A stretch of 64,000 nucleotides of DNA from Cupriavidus cauae (GTDB taxonomy: Bacteria > Pseudomonadota > Gammaproteobacteria > Burkholderiales > Burkholderiaceae), in NCBI RefSeq assembly GCF_008632125.1, contig NZ_VWRN01000035.1, forward strand, positions 124,001 to 188,000, given 5' to 3'. Each line of letters begins with the position of its first letter. Positions within the stretch are counted from its first letter, which is position 1. Below, in pieces: positions 18,545 through 28,561 of this stretch. A program made the translations under genes and the position numbers. Below the pieces are notes generated by a model. It was not told where the DNA came from, searched no databases, and was given only the letters and a program-made list of their open reading frames with translations.

Positions 18545-19476
18545 TCGCCAATGCACGGATGTACTCGGTGTCGCCGCAGGCCGGCGCGGCCTGGCGGACG
18601 CTGCTGATGCGCGTGGCACAGCGCGCCGGCGTGGAGTTGGCCTATGTCGAGCACGATGCGCCCGCGCCGATCCGCGCGCTGTGGGAGCGCGACGATTGCG
18701 CCTGCGTGCTGATGTGCGGCTATCCGTTTGCGACGGCGCCGGTGCGCTACCGGTTGCTGGCGGCGCCGGTGCCCGACCTGCCGCGCTATGGCGGCCTGCC
18801 GCGCTACTTCAGCGAGTTCATCGTGCGTGCCGATTCGCCGCGCGCCTCGCTGGCGCAGACCTTCGGCAAGCGCCTTGCGTGCATGTTGCCGGAATCCAAT
18901 TCCGGCTATAACGCGCCGCGCCGCTATCTGATGGAGTTCGGGCTGGTCGACGGGGCGTTGTATCTGCCGACCGAAGCGGCCACGCCGACCCCGCAGGACG
19001 TGATCGATGCCGTCATTGCAGGCAGGGCGGAGGTTGGCGTGGTCGACAGTTATGTGCTGGACCTGCTGCGTCTGCATGTGCCCGGGCGGATCGCCGCCTT
19101 GCGCACGCTGGCGGTGACGCAGTCCTCGCCGATTCCGCCGCTGGTCGCCTCGCCCGGCATCGACGAGGAGATTGCCGCGCGGCTGCGCGGGGCATTGCTG
19201 GACGCGCATCGCGATCCGGACTGTGCCGAAGCGCTCGCCACGCTGCGGCTGGCGCGCTTTGCCGCGGTGGAGCCGGGCGATTACCGGCGCCTGGTCCGGT
19301 GGGCGCGCGAGGCTGACCACGCGGGCGTCGCGCTGACCGCGGCGACGCCCGTGGCGCAGGGGCTTTCGTCGCCGCTGTCGGAGCCATCGTCGCGACCGTC
19401 GTCGCAGCCGCTGTCGGAGCCACTGTCAGAACCTTTGTCGAAGCCCTTGCCGCACCCCTCCGATCCATTGGCCTGA
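18541..19476 (+). CDS. PhnD-like substrate-binding protein lacking a signal peptide
   Basis: A 311-residue protein of the phosphate/phosphonate-binding (PhnD) fold: MYSVSPQAGAAWRTLL at the start, CVLMCGYPFA, the conserved LPESNSGYNAPRRYL and the VGVVDSYVLDLLR segment. The fold begins within a few residues of the start, so no export signal is visible. The four-base overlap with the upstream gene leaves little room for another start. It may act in the cytoplasm as a ligand sensor or enzyme partner of the OCD-family protein. Residues 275-306 are eight LxxP-type tetrapeptides. Confidence 0.75.
   Translation: MIANARMYSVSPQAGAAWRTLLMRVAQRAGVELAYVEHDAPAPIRALWERDDCACVLMCGYPFATAPVRYRLLAAPVPDLPRYGGLPRYFSEFIVRADSPRASLAQTFGKRLACMLPESNSGYNAPRRYLMEFGLVDGALYLPTEAATPTPQDVIDAVIAGRAEVGVVDSYVLDLLRLHVPGRIAALRTLAVTQSSPIPPLVASPGIDEEIAARLRGALLDAHRDPDCAEALATLRLARFAAVEPGDYRRLVRWAREADHAGVALTAATPVAQGLSSPLSEPSSRPSSQPLSEPLSEPLSKPLPHPSDPLA
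19363..19458 (+). repeat. coding tandem repeat, eight 12-bp units (LSEP tail)
   Basis: Eight in-phase 12-base units with core CTGTCGGAGCCA encode LSSP, LSEP, SSRP, SSQP, LSEP, LSEP, LSKP, LPHP. They form the disordered-looking C-terminal tail of the PhnD-like protein, six codons before its stop. Confidence 0.85.
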
Positions 19477-19495
19477 TTCACTCGGGAGATTCACG

Positions 19496-20479
19496 ATGAT
19501 GCGTTTGCTTTCCACGATACTGGGCGCGCTGCTTGCGGCAAGCGTGCCGCCTGGCGCATCGGCGCAGGGCGGCGGCGGGCAAGCCTATCCCGCCAAGCCG
19601 GTCCGGCTGGTGGTGCCCTTTGCCGCCGGCGGCCCGGCCGACGTGCTCGGCCGCGCGGTGGGCGATGGCCTGTCCAAACGCTGGAGCCAGCCGGTCGTCG
19701 TCGAGAACAAGGCCGGCGCGGCGGGCACGATCGGCGTCGATCAGGTCGCCAAGGCGGCACCCGACGGCTATACGCTCGCCGTGGTGCCGGTCGGCAATAT
19801 CGCCGTCAATCCTTCGCTGATGCCGAACCTGCCCTACAAGGCGGCCGACCTGGTGCCGGTCACGATGCTGGCGACGGCCGAGAACGTGCTGGTGGTCCAC
19901 CCTGGCGTCCAGGCCAGGTCGCTCGGGGATCTGCTCAAGCTCGCCCGCCAGCAGCCCGGCAAGCTGACGTTCGCCTCGCCCGGGGCCGGCAGCCAGGCGC
20001 ATCTGGCCGGTGAACTGCTGCAGCTCGACGCCAACGTCAAGCTGATCCACGTGCCCTACAAGGGCGTCAGCCCGGCGATGACCGACCTCGTCGGCGGCCA
20101 GGTCACGATGATGTTCGCGCAGATGTCGGCGGCGCTGCCGTATATCCAGGCCGGCCGGCTGCGCGCGCTCGGCGTGGCCAGCGCCAGGCGCTCGGCCGTG
20201 CTGCCCGATGTGCCGACCATCGCCGAACAGGGCTTTCCGCAGTTCGAGGCGGTGTCCTGGTACGCGCTGATGGCGCCCGCCGGCACGCCGCGCGAGGTCG
20301 TCGAGCAGCTGAGCCGCCAGGCTGGCGAAGTGCTGGCCGATCCGGGCCTGAAGAGCAAGCTCGCGACGCTCGGCATGGACGTCGGCGGCGGCACGCCACG
20401 GCAATTGGCCGAGACGATCCAGAAGGAGACGACGCGCTGGGCCGGGGTGATTCGGCAGCGGGGGATTACGGTGGATTGA
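19496..20479 (+). CDS. Bug-family periplasmic solute-binding protein
   Basis: A 327-residue TctC-like receptor: signal peptide ending GASAQ, then YPAKPVRLVVPFAAGGPAD, VVVENKAGAAG, APDGYTLAVV, VPYKGVSPAMTDLVGGQV and MAPAGTPREVVEQL. CGGGAGA lies before the ATG. It follows the OCD and PhnD-like genes by 19 bases and is probably in the same transcript. Ligand unknown; no permease gene nearby. Confidence 0.93.
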   Translation: MMRLLSTILGALLAASVPPGASAQGGGGQAYPAKPVRLVVPFAAGGPADVLGRAVGDGLSKRWSQPVVVENKAGAAGTIGVDQVAKAAPDGYTLAVVPVGNIAVNPSLMPNLPYKAADLVPVTMLATAENVLVVHPGVQARSLGDLLKLARQQPGKLTFASPGAGSQAHLAGELLQLDANVKLIHVPYKGVSPAMTDLVGGQVTMMFAQMSAALPYIQAGRLRALGVASARRSAVLPDVPTIAEQGFPQFEAVSWYALMAPAGTPREVVEQLSRQAGEVLADPGLKSKLATLGMDVGGGTPRQLAETIQKETTRWAGVIRQRGITVD

Positions 20480-20678
20480 GCAATCCGTGAGGCAACGCCC
20501 GGGGACAGACCGGCGTACAAAATGAAGTGGCCGGCGCAAGGCGGGCCACTGACGTACCTGGAGTCATCACCGGCATGTACATCCGGGAGAGGACAGATTA
20601 GGGCAGCGGTCGGATTCCAACGTAGTTCAAAAGTCCGCGCTCCTTCCCGACTGCTCGCGTTCGCAATGCCTTTGATGG
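20480..20678. other. convergent gap with a weak hairpin
   Basis: Between a Bug gene and the end of dctD. AGTGGCC (20526-20532) and GGCCACT (20544-20550) can pair around an 11-base loop, without a T-run. Nothing else was recognised. Confidence 0.35.
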
Positions 20679-22079
20679 CTATTCCGTCTTGTCGCTCAGA
20701 TACTCCCGCCGCTCGATCCCATGCCGATGCAGCTTGTCGTAGAAGGTCTTGCGCGCGATGCCCAGCGATTCCAGCGTTGCGCGAACATTGCCGCCGTTCG
20801 CGGCGAGCGTGTCGCGGATCAGTTGGGCCTCGTAGCGGTCCATCCGTTCGGCCAGCGTGCCTTCGGCGCTGGTGTCGCCTGAGGTCGCGGCCTGCGCGGC
20901 GGGGGGCGTCGGCAGCGTATGCACGCCCAGCACGAAGCGTTCGGCGAAATGCAGCAGTTCGCGTACGTTGCCGGGCCAGGCGTGCGTATTGAGGTAGCGC
21001 CGTACCGCGTCGGTGACCGGCGGCGCCTCGCGCTGGAAGCGGCGCGCGGCCTGGCCGGTGAAGACCTCGAACAGCAGCGGAATGTCTTCGCGCCGCTCGC
21101 GCAGCGGCGGCATGTACAGCGTGACGACGTTGAGGCGGTAATACAGATCCTCGCGGAAATCGCCGCGCTGCGCGGGGTCGCCCAGATCGACCTTGCTGGC
21201 CGCGATCACGCGCAGATCGACCGGCCGCATTTCGTTGGTGCCCAGCGGCGCGACGCTGCGCGTCTCCAGCACGCGCAGCAGCTTCAGCTGCACCGACGGC
21301 GGCATGCCTTCGATCTCGTCGAGAAACAGCGTGCCGCCGTTGGCGTGTTCGATGCGGCCGATCCGCTTGCGTTGCGCGCCGGTGAAGGCGCCGGGCTCGT
21401 GGCCGAACAGCTCGCTCTCGATCACGCTCTCGGGCAGCGCCGCGCAATTGAGCGCGACCAGCTCGCCGGCGCTGCGCCGGCTCCAGCGATGCAGCGCGGT
21501 CGCGGCCATTTCCTTGCCGCTGCCCGTTTCGCCGACCACTAGCACATCGACATCGGCATCCGCGATATGACGGATGGTCTGGCGCAGCCGCTCCATCGCC
21601 GGCGTCACGCCGATCAGCGGCCAGGCGCTTTCCGCTTGCGTCGCGGCGTCCTGCAGCCGGCGGTTTTCCAGCACCAGACGGCGCTGTTCCCAGGCATGGC
21701 CGACGGCGGTCAGCAGGCGATGGGTGGCGTAGGGCTTCTCCAGAAAATCGTAGGCGCCGCGGCGCATCGCCTCGACCGCCTGCGCGATATCGCCATGGCC
21801 GGTGATGAAGATCACCGGCAGGCTGGCGTCGCGCTCCAGCACCCGCTCGAACAGCTGCAGGCCGTCGAGCCCCGGCATCCGCATATCGGTGACCAGCACC
21901 TCGGGATAGCCGTCGCGCAGGCTGTCGAGAAAGGACTGCGCGCTGGCGTGCGCGTCGACCCGATAGCCGGCCAGGGTCAGGCTTTCGGCTGCTGCGGCGC
22001 GAACGTCGTGGTCGTCGTCGACCAGGGCGACCCGGCGTACCGGACCCTGACTGGCTTGCGCTTCGCTGGTTTGCATCAT
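20679..22079 (-). CDS. dctD: sigma-54-dependent response regulator DctD
   Basis: A 466-residue NtrC-class regulator. The receiver domain has the acidic DDDHD cluster and phospho-acceptor Asp65 in VTDMRMPG. The AAA+ domain has Walker A GETGSGKE, the sigma-54 contact loop GAFTGA, and [13 protein letters not shown]. The C-terminus ends in a Fis-type helix-turn-helix ([20 protein letters not shown]). When phosphorylated by DctB it should bind upstream sites and drive sigma-54 RNA polymerase at dctA. Its start overlaps the dctB stop by four bases on the minus strand. Confidence 0.93.
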   Translation of the reverse strand: MMQTSEAQASQGPVRRVALVDDDHDVRAAAAESLTLAGYRVDAHASAQSFLDSLRDGYPEVLVTDMRMPGLDGLQLFERVLERDASLPVIFITGHGDIAQAVEAMRRGAYDFLEKPYATHRLLTAVGHAWEQRRLVLENRRLQDAATQAESAWPLIGVTPAMERLRQTIRHIADADVDVLVVGETGSGKEMAATALHRWSRRSAGELVALNCAALPESVIESELFGHEPGAFTGAQRKRIGRIEHANGGTLFLDEIEGMPPSVQLKLLRVLETRSVAPLGTNEMRPVDLRVIAASKVDLGDPAQRGDFREDLYYRLNVVTLYMPPLRERREDIPLLFEVFTGQAARRFQREAPPVTDAVRRYLNTHAWPGNVRELLHFAERFVLGVHTLPTPPAAQAATSGDTSAEGTLAERMDRYEAQLIRDTLAANGGNVRATLESLGIARKTFYDKLHRHGIERREYLSDKTE

Positions 22080-24025
22080 GGAGCTGAATTCAGTGTGATG
22101 GTGAAGATCGCGCCGCTGCCGCTTCCGCCGTTTCCGCCGCTGCGGGGGCGCGTATCGAGCGTGCCGCCGAACTCGGCGACGATGTCGCGGCTGATCACCA
22201 ACCCCAGTCCCATGCCCTCCGGCTTCGAGGTGGAGAAGGGCGTGAACAGCCGCTCGGCGATCTCGGGCGCGATGCCGGGGCCGTTGTCGGCGATCTCGAT
22301 GCGCACGCGCGCATCGTCCCCACCGTTCGCACCGTCCGCATGGTCCGCATGCGTCGCGATGTCGATCCGCGCATCGTCGCGGCCGGCGACGGCGTCCAGC
22401 GCGTTCTGCAGCAGATTGACCAGCACCTGTTCGAGCCGCAACCGTTCCGCCTGCACCCGCAGGCCCTTGTCGCCGGAGCGCACCAGGGCGACGGGCTGCG
22501 TGCGCAGGCGCGGCCCCAGCAACAGCAGCGCGCCTTCGATCGCGTCGTCCACTGGCGTCGGCTCGCGCGCGCCCGAACCCTTGCGGGCAAACGCGCGCAG
22601 CTGGCCCGTGATGGCGCCGATGCGCTCGGTCAGTGCGCCGATCCGCGCGAGGCTGGAGCGCGCGCCGTCGGCCTCGCCGCGCTCCAGATAGCTGCCGGCG
22701 TTGTCGGCATAGCTGCGGATCGCCGCCACCGGCTGATTGATCTCATGGGCGACGCCGGCGGCGATCTGGCCGAGGAACGTCAGCTTGTTGGCCTGCACCA
22801 GTTCTTCCTGCGCGGCATGCAGCCGCAGTTCGGCCTGGCGGCGCTCCTCCATCTCCGCGCGCAACTGGTCGTTGGCGGCCTGCAGTTCGGCGGTGCGCGC
22901 CTGCACGCGCGCGGTCAGTTCGGCGCGGATCGCGGCCTGCTGCGCATTGTGCCGCCGCAGCCGGCGCCGCACGTAGATCGCGCTGGCAATGGCGATATAG
23001 GCGAGCAGCAGCACCACCAGCGCCTGCGCCTGCATCCGCGCCGCGATGCCGGTCCGCTCGTCGCGGCTGGGCGCCAGCAGATGGAAGGTCCAATGCGTGG
23101 ACGGTACGGGCAGCGCAACGTGGAGATAGCTGTCGCCTGCCGGATGACCGGGCACGTCGGCACGCACCTCCTCGCCGCTGGCCGGCGGCTTGCGCGCCGG
23201 CGCGCCACCGGTCGCAGCGGAAAACGGCCGGATCGGCAGCGGGGCGAAGGTGCCATCGCCGAACTGCAGGCTGCGCCGCAGCTGCTCGGCCGCCGCCTCG
23301 CCCAGCGGCACCATCGAGCGGAAGCGCCAGCCGGGCTCGCTGGTCAACAGCACCACGCCATCGCTGTTGGTGACGAAGACCGGCTCGGCCAGGTGCGCCC
23401 AGTCTTCCTCGAGGCCGGGGAACTCGACCTTGACGACCACCACGCCCAGCGGCTGTCCGCCGGCATCGTCGAGCCGGTGCGACAGGTAAAGGCCGGGGCG
23501 GCGGCTGATCGTGCCCAGGGCGAAGTGCTCGGCGGCGCCGCCGGCCATCGCGCCCTGGTAGTAGGGGCGGAAGGCGTAGTTCTCGCCGACGAAGCTGTCG
23601 GGGCCGCGCCAGTTGCTCGAGGCGACCGTCAGGCCGCGGCGGTCCACCGCGTAGATCACCGAGGCGCCCGTGCCGGCCGCCAGCGCCTCGAGCTTGCCGT
23701 TCAGCGCGGCAAGGCGCTGCGGGTCGGCCGTCGCCAGCGCCGTCTTCACGTCGGGGTCCTGCGCCAGCACGAACGGCAGCGCGCGATGCTTTTCGAGATC
23801 CCGCCGCAGCGTGGCGACGTTGAACTGCGCGGCCGTCAGCGCACGCTGGGTGACCGCCGCGGTGGCCTCGCGATGCGCCGTGCGCTCGACCATCCGCAGC
23901 ACCGCGACCGTCAGCGCCAGCATCAGCAGCGCGGCCAGCGCGACGCCCGCCGCGGCGCGCGGCGTGAAGGACCGGCGCGCGGGCGCGTGGTCGGTTGGCA
24001 GGGTCGCGGCGGGCGGGCGGGCCAT
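22076..24025 (-). CDS. dctB: C4-dicarboxylate sensor histidine kinase DctB
   Basis: An inner-membrane kinase of 649 residues from this start. A first transmembrane helix near residue 30-50 is followed by a double-PDC periplasmic sensor domain (with [22 protein letters not shown] and [11 protein letters not shown]), a second helix ([18 protein letters not shown]), a coiled-coil linker, the H-box [20 protein letters not shown] and ATPase boxes ([25 protein letters not shown]). The frame extends to 24154, but that start lies inside a palindromic control element, so MARPPAAT is preferred; its ribosome site is weak. It controls dctA through DctD. Confidence 0.92.
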   Translation of the reverse strand: MARPPAATLPTDHAPARRSFTPRAAAGVALAALLMLALTVAVLRMVERTAHREATAAVTQRALTAAQFNVATLRRDLEKHRALPFVLAQDPDVKTALATADPQRLAALNGKLEALAAGTGASVIYAVDRRGLTVASSNWRGPDSFVGENYAFRPYYQGAMAGGAAEHFALGTISRRPGLYLSHRLDDAGGQPLGVVVVKVEFPGLEEDWAHLAEPVFVTNSDGVVLLTSEPGWRFRSMVPLGEAAAEQLRRSLQFGDGTFAPLPIRPFSAATGGAPARKPPASGEEVRADVPGHPAGDSYLHVALPVPSTHWTFHLLAPSRDERTGIAARMQAQALVVLLLAYIAIASAIYVRRRLRRHNAQQAAIRAELTARVQARTAELQAANDQLRAEMEERRQAELRLHAAQEELVQANKLTFLGQIAAGVAHEINQPVAAIRSYADNAGSYLERGEADGARSSLARIGALTERIGAITGQLRAFARKGSGAREPTPVDDAIEGALLLLGPRLRTQPVALVRSGDKGLRVQAERLRLEQVLVNLLQNALDAVAGRDDARIDIATHADHADGANGGDDARVRIEIADNGPGIAPEIAERLFTPFSTSKPEGMGLGLVISRDIVAEFGGTLDTRPRSGGNGGSGSGAIFTITLNSAP

Positions 24026-24106
24026 CGGCGGGGTGAAGGGGGCGGTGATAGCGAAGCGGTCAAGCCGGCACGTCGGACACGCAAGCGCGGTTGTGTGAGG
24101 CGAAAG

Positions 24107-24158
24107 TTGTGTGGATTTCCATACAAGTGGCCCGAATTCTATGTGGATTTCCACTCAA
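24107..24158. promoter_or_regulatory. tandem palindromic upstream activator sites, probable DctD sites
   Basis: Two copies share the core TGGATTTCCA (24112-24121 and 24144-24153). The first extends to TTGTGTGGATTTCCATACAA, a near-perfect 20-bp dyad. The core centres are 32 bp apart, about three helical turns, placing both on one DNA face. They lie about 75-120 bp upstream of the sigma-54 promoter. Paired DctD sites upstream of dctA are known from rhizobia; assignment here rests on position and on the adjacent dctBD genes. Confidence 0.8.
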
Positions 24159-24228
24159 ACGCCAGCGCGCCGCACGGCGCGTCCGAATTTTTCCCTTAAA
24201 GATCAACGAATTGTGAAAGACATTCGGC

Positions 24229-24245
24229 TGGCACACGCATTGCGA
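24229..24245 (+). promoter_or_regulatory. sigma-54 (-24/-12) promoter of dctA
   Basis: TGGCACACGCATTGCGA matches the sigma-54 consensus TGGCACG-N4-TTGC at ten of eleven informative positions, with the invariant GG and GC separated by exactly ten bases. It is about 107 bp upstream of the dctA start. Confidence 0.88.
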
Positions 24246-24351
24246 TAGCGGCTGGTCCGGCGCCGCATCCGCTCGGCCAGGATATTTCAAGAAACTCGCC
24301 GCCGCGTGCCCCCGCATGGCGCCCGGCAGCCCATTGGCAGGGGACACCCGC

Positions 24352-25692
24352 ATGATCGACACCCACACCGCCGCGGCCACGGCCGCGCAGCCTCGTCCGT
24401 TCTATCGCCATCTGTACGTGCAGGTGCTGGTCGCCATCGTCGCCGGCATCGCGCTGGGCCACTACTGGCCCGATATCGGCTCGAGCATGAAGCCGCTCGG
24501 CGACGGCTTCATCAAGCTGGTCAAGATGATCATCGCGCCGGTGATCTTCCTGACCGTGGTCACCGGCATCGCCGGCATGTCGGACCTGAAGAAGGTCGGC
24601 CGCGTCGCTGGCAAGGCGATGATCTACTTCCTGACGTTCTCGACGCTGGCGCTGGCGGTCGGCATGATCGTCGGCAACGTGGTCCAGCCCGGCCACGGCC
24701 TGCATATCGATCCGGCCTCGCTGGATTCGAACGCGGTGTCCGGCTACGTCGCCAAGGCGCACGATTCGACCATCACCGGCTTCCTGATGAACATCATCCC
24801 GACCACGGTGCTGAGCCCCATGGTCAATGGCGACATCCTGCAGGTGCTGTTCGTCGCGGTGCTGTTCGGCATCTCGCTGGCGCTGGTCGGCGAGCGCGGC
24901 AAGCCGGTGGTCGATTTCCTGCAGGCCGTCACGCTGCCGGTGTTCCGCCTGGTGTCGATCCTGATGAAGGTCGCGCCGATCGGCGCGTTCGGCGCGATGT
25001 CGTTCACCATCGGCAAGTACGGCATCAAGTCGGTGGCCAACCTGGCGATGCTGGTCGGCACCTTCTATCTGACGTCGCTGCTGTTCGTGCTGATCGTGCT
25101 GGGCCTGGTGGCGCGCTACAACGGCTTCTCGATCGTCAAGCTGATCCGTTATATCCGTGAGGAACTGCTGCTGGTGCTGGGTACCAGTTCGTCCGAGGCC
25201 GCGCTGCCGACGCTGATGCAGAAGATGGAGCGGGCCGGCTGCGCCAAGTCGGTGGTCGGCCTGGTCGTGCCGACCGGCTATTCGTTCAATCTGGACGGCA
25301 CCAACATCTACATGACGATGGCCGCGCTGTTCATCGCGCAGGCCTGCGACATCCACCTGTCGTTCGGCGACCAGATCCTGCTGCTGCTGGTCGCGATGCT
25401 CAGCTCCAAGGGCGCGGCCGGCGTGACCGGCGCGGGCTTCATCACGCTGGCGGCCACGCTGGCGGTGGTGCCCTCGGTGCCGGTCGCCGGCATGGCGCTG
25501 ATCCTCGGCGTCGACCGCTTCATGTCGGAATGCCGCGCGCTGACCAACCTGGTCGGCAATGCGACCGCCGCGATCGTCGTCGCGCGCTGGGAAGGCGAGC
25601 TGGACAAGGATCAGCTGCGCAAGGCGATGGCCGGCGAGGCCGTCGCGCCCGCCGCCCCGGGCACGCCCGAGCTGACGCAGTCGGCGGCGTAA
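24352..25692 (+). CDS. dctA: C4-dicarboxylate:cation symporter DctA
   Basis: A 446-residue inner-membrane importer of succinate, fumarate and malate (DAACS family). Diagnostic motifs are [29 protein letters not shown] (serine-rich hairpin), [14 protein letters not shown] and the C-terminal [26 protein letters not shown] lies ahead of the ATG. The gene is divergent from dctBD, has a sigma-54 promoter and tandem upstream sites, and ends at a strong terminator, so it is a one-gene unit. Confidence 0.97.
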   Translation: MIDTHTAAATAAQPRPFYRHLYVQVLVAIVAGIALGHYWPDIGSSMKPLGDGFIKLVKMIIAPVIFLTVVTGIAGMSDLKKVGRVAGKAMIYFLTFSTLALAVGMIVGNVVQPGHGLHIDPASLDSNAVSGYVAKAHDSTITGFLMNIIPTTVLSPMVNGDILQVLFVAVLFGISLALVGERGKPVVDFLQAVTLPVFRLVSILMKVAPIGAFGAMSFTIGKYGIKSVANLAMLVGTFYLTSLLFVLIVLGLVARYNGFSIVKLIRYIREELLLVLGTSSSEAALPTLMQKMERAGCAKSVVGLVVPTGYSFNLDGTNIYMTMAALFIAQACDIHLSFGDQILLLLVAMLSSKGAAGVTGAGFITLAATLAVVPSVPVAGMALILGVDRFMSECRALTNLVGNATAAIVVARWEGELDKDQLRKAMAGEAVAPAAPGTPELTQSAA

Positions 25693-25713
25693 CCTCCGGT
25701 CGCGCTTGCCCGA

Positions 25714-25750
25714 ATGCCGGACGCGGTCGATCGCGTCCGGCATTTTTTTT
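25714..25750 (+). terminator. rho-independent terminator of dctA
   Basis: Perfect 12-bp arms ATGCCGGACGCG and CGCGTCCGGCAT around GTCGAT, followed by eight T. This is the clearest intrinsic terminator in the window. Confidence 0.95.
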
Positions 25751-25843
25751 GCGCATTGCGGTTCGCATTTGGCGCGTCTATGCTGGCATAGATCCATACG
25801 CGTCACTTTTCCGCCGGCACAGGCGGGCAAGGATGGGAACTCG

Positions 25844-27037
25844 ATGCAGATTCGCCTCGATCCGGTCACCTCGGTGCTGATCGCCGTGCTGGTCCTGCTG
25901 CTCGGTACGCTGATCAATCGCCGGGTCGCCTTTCTGTCGCGCTACAACATTCCCGATCCGATCACCGGCGGGGTCCTGTTTGCCGCGGTCGCGGCGATTG
26001 CGGTCGCGCTGTTCGACTTCCGCGTCGTCATCGACGCCGCCATCAAGCCCGTGCTGCTGCTGATGTTCTTTGCCGGCGTCGGCATGGGGGCGGACCTGCG
26101 CGCGCTGAAGCAGGGCGGCAAGGCGCTGGTGATCTTCCTGATCGTGCTGTTTCCTTACATCGTGGTGCAGAACACCGTCGGCGTCGCGATGGCCAAGGCG
26201 CTGGACCTGCATCCGATCTTCGGGCTGGTCGGCGGCTCGATCACGCTGGTGGGCGGGCACGGCACCGGCGCCGCCTATGCCGAGCGCTTCGCCGAGATCA
26301 ACAATCTGCAGTCCGTGATGGAGCTGTCGATGACGGTGGCGACGATCGGCCTGATCGTCGGCGGCATCATTGCGGGGCCGGTCGCGCAATATCTGATTTC
26401 TCGATATCGCTTGCGCTCGCAGGGTGAGGACGAGGCGAGCGTCGAGGCGCAGGCCCATGGATTTCCGATCACCACCGTCGCGGCCGTCGGCGCGCTGGGC
26501 GGCATCCTGGTGGCGGTAGTGGTCGGCCGCTGGCTCGCCTCGCTGTTCTCGGGCCAGGCCATCACGATCCCAGGCTTCCTGTGGTGCATGCTGACCGGCA
26601 TCGTGATCCGCAACCTGCTGCCGCTGACTGGCGTGCGCTTCGACGACCGGCCAGCCGAGCTGATCTCCAATGTGAGCCTGTCGCTGTTCCTGGTGATGAC
26701 GATGATGGCGCTCGACCTGGTCGACGTGGCGCTGTCCGCGGGGCCATTCATCGCGATCATCGCGATGCAGGTGGTCTTTATCGTGCTGTATGTGGTGCTG
26801 GTCTGCTTCCGCTTCATGGGGCGGGACTACGAGGCTGCGGTGCTGTCCGCCGCCTTCATCGGCTTCAACATGGGCTCGACCGCCACCGCGATGGCCAATA
26901 TGCAGGCAATTACCGCCAAGCACGGACCGGCCCCGAAGAGCTTCGTGGTCGCGCCGCTGGCCGGCGCCTTCTTCGTCGACATCATGAATGCCTTCGTGCT
27001 GACGCTGATGCTGGCGATGCCATGGATGGGAGGCTGA
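25844..27037 (+). CDS. gltS: sodium/glutamate symporter, GltS family
   Basis: A 397-residue membrane protein with about ten hydrophobic helices. GltS motifs are RYNIPDPITGG, the first re-entrant loop GSITLVGGHGTGAAY, and the second repeat FIGFNMGSTATAMANM with DIMNAF near the C-terminus. It should import glutamate (or a related dicarboxylate) with sodium. AAGGATGGGA supports the start. The next gene begins two bases after the stop, so its lipoprotein product is probably made in step with the symporter. Confidence 0.93.
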   Translation: MQIRLDPVTSVLIAVLVLLLGTLINRRVAFLSRYNIPDPITGGVLFAAVAAIAVALFDFRVVIDAAIKPVLLLMFFAGVGMGADLRALKQGGKALVIFLIVLFPYIVVQNTVGVAMAKALDLHPIFGLVGGSITLVGGHGTGAAYAERFAEINNLQSVMELSMTVATIGLIVGGIIAGPVAQYLISRYRLRSQGEDEASVEAQAHGFPITTVAAVGALGGILVAVVVGRWLASLFSGQAITIPGFLWCMLTGIVIRNLLPLTGVRFDDRPAELISNVSLSLFLVMTMMALDLVDVALSAGPFIAIIAMQVVFIVLYVVLVCFRFMGRDYEAAVLSAAFIGFNMGSTATAMANMQAITAKHGPAPKSFVVAPLAGAFFVDIMNAFVLTLMLAMPWMGG

Positions 27038-27039
27038 TC

Positions 27040-28545
27040 GTGCGCCGCCTGTTCTTCGCGCTGTTTGCCCTGATCGTCGCGTCGCTGCTGGCGGGATGCG
27101 AGCGCGGCCCGGACGCCGACGTGCTGCGCAAGGACGTCGCCGCGCGGCTGGCCCAGGCACTGCCGCCGGGAACGGTCGAGGTGGCGGACCTGCGGCGCCA
27201 GGGCTCGCAGACCGATCGGCGCGGTCCTCCGGGCGAAGACCGGCGTGTCGTCTACTTCGACGCCGAGCTGAAGCTGACGCGCGACTTCGATTTCGGCGCA
27301 TGGGATGCGCCCGGCGTCGCCGGGCTGATCTCGGCGCTCGGTGCGGCGCCCAAGGGCGTGCAGGGCATCGCGCTGGGCGGCAACAAGGCGGGCGATATCA
27401 TCCGCGCGCACGGCGCCGCGGTGTACCGCGAAGAAAATGGGCGATGGGTGCCAGTGGTGCCGGGCGGCTATCGCCCGGTCACCGCGCCCGCCTATGCGGC
27501 CAGCGCCCCGCAAGGCGCGGCCGCGATGCTGGAGGCCGTGCGCCGCATCGTCGAATCCGTGCCGGCCGAATCGTCGCCAGAGCAGCACGCGATGATCACG
27601 CAGGAACTTGCCGCCGCGCATGCCAGCATCCGCGCCCGGCTGGCTCGCGCCAAGCAGGGCTACCCGCTCGCAGCGGGCGCCGAGGGCGGGCAATATCTGC
27701 GCTTCGCCCAGGCGCTGGCCGCCAATCCCGGCGCGCGCGTGGTGCCGCTGGTCACGCGCGGCGGCGACGAGAACCTGCGGATGCTGCGGCAGGGCAAGGC
27801 CTCACTCGCGCTGGCGCAGGCCGATGCCGCGCTCGACGCCTATCGCGGCGACGGCGACTTCGCCGCCGATGGCCCGTTCACCTCGCTGCGCGCGATCGGC
27901 AGCCTGTATCCCGAGGCGGTCCATGTTCTCGTGCGCGCCGATGCGGCCGTCAAGACGGTGGCGGACCTGCGCGGCAAGCGCATCGCCATCGGCGAGAAGG
28001 GCGGCGCGTCGCAACGGACGGCGTTACGTGTGCTTGCGGCGCACGGCCTCAAGCCAGCGGATTTTGCCGGGCGCGAGCTGGGCATCAACGCCTCGCTGGT
28101 GGCGCTTCGGCAGGGCGAGGTCGATGCCGTGATCCAGATCATCGGCGTGCCGTCGGAAAGTATCCGCGACGCACTGGCCGCGATTCCGCTGCGCCTGCTG
28201 CCGCTCGGCGACAAGGCCGCCGCCGCGCTCGCCGATTCGGGCCGCGGCTATTTCCGCTATACGGTGCCGGCCGGCACTTATGCGAACCAGGCGGCCAGCG
28301 TGGCTACCGTGGCGGTCGCCGCGCAACTGCTGGTGGCCGCCGATCTGTCCGACGCCGAGGTCGGCGCGATCGCCCGCAACGTCTATGCGCCAGGCGCGGA
28401 CTTCACCGCCCGCGGCAGCGCCCAGGGCGCGCAGATCTCCCCGGCCAACGCGACGCAAGGCCTGTCGGTGCCGCAGCATCTGGCGGCGGCGAGGGCGATC
28501 GAGGCGCTGGTCAAGGGCGGCGCGGCAGCGCGGCAGGGGCGATGA
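27040..28545 (+). CDS. TAXI-family substrate-binding lipoprotein with extra N-terminal domain
   Basis: A 501-residue lipoprotein from a GTG start with GGGAGG six bases upstream, inside the end of gltS. The lipobox LLAGC places the lipid-bearing Cys at about residue 23. Residues of about 25-200 form a domain I do not recognise (includes VVYFDAELKLTRDFDFGAWD and GIALGGNKAGDIIRAHG). From about 205 the protein is TAXI/NMT1-like: RFAQALAANPGARVVPLVTR, GGDENLRMLRQGKASLALAQ, LRGKRIAIGEKGGASQRTA, GEVDAVIQIIGVPS. TAXI proteins normally deliver ligand to TRAP membrane subunits, none of which is present; GltS is the only candidate partner. Confidence 0.85.
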   Translation: MRRLFFALFALIVASLLAGCERGPDADVLRKDVAARLAQALPPGTVEVADLRRQGSQTDRRGPPGEDRRVVYFDAELKLTRDFDFGAWDAPGVAGLISALGAAPKGVQGIALGGNKAGDIIRAHGAAVYREENGRWVPVVPGGYRPVTAPAYAASAPQGAAAMLEAVRRIVESVPAESSPEQHAMITQELAAAHASIRARLARAKQGYPLAAGAEGGQYLRFAQALAANPGARVVPLVTRGGDENLRMLRQGKASLALAQADAALDAYRGDGDFAADGPFTSLRAIGSLYPEAVHVLVRADAAVKTVADLRGKRIAIGEKGGASQRTALRVLAAHGLKPADFAGRELGINASLVALRQGEVDAVIQIIGVPSESIRDALAAIPLRLLPLGDKAAAALADSGRGYFRYTVPAGTYANQAASVATVAVAAQLLVAADLSDAEVGAIARNVYAPGADFTARGSAQGAQISPANATQGLSVPQHLAAARAIEALVKGGAAARQGR

Positions 28546-28561
28546 CAACCCTTCGACCGGA

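Noticed and set aside
24026-24154. N-terminal extension of DctB to the ATG at 24154
   Set aside because: This start overlaps one of the paired control dyads, and the extension has no DctB similarity.
22340-24199. Open frame of 619 codons opposite dctB
   Set aside because: Antisense shadow; the minus strand encodes an intact sensor kinase coupled to dctD.
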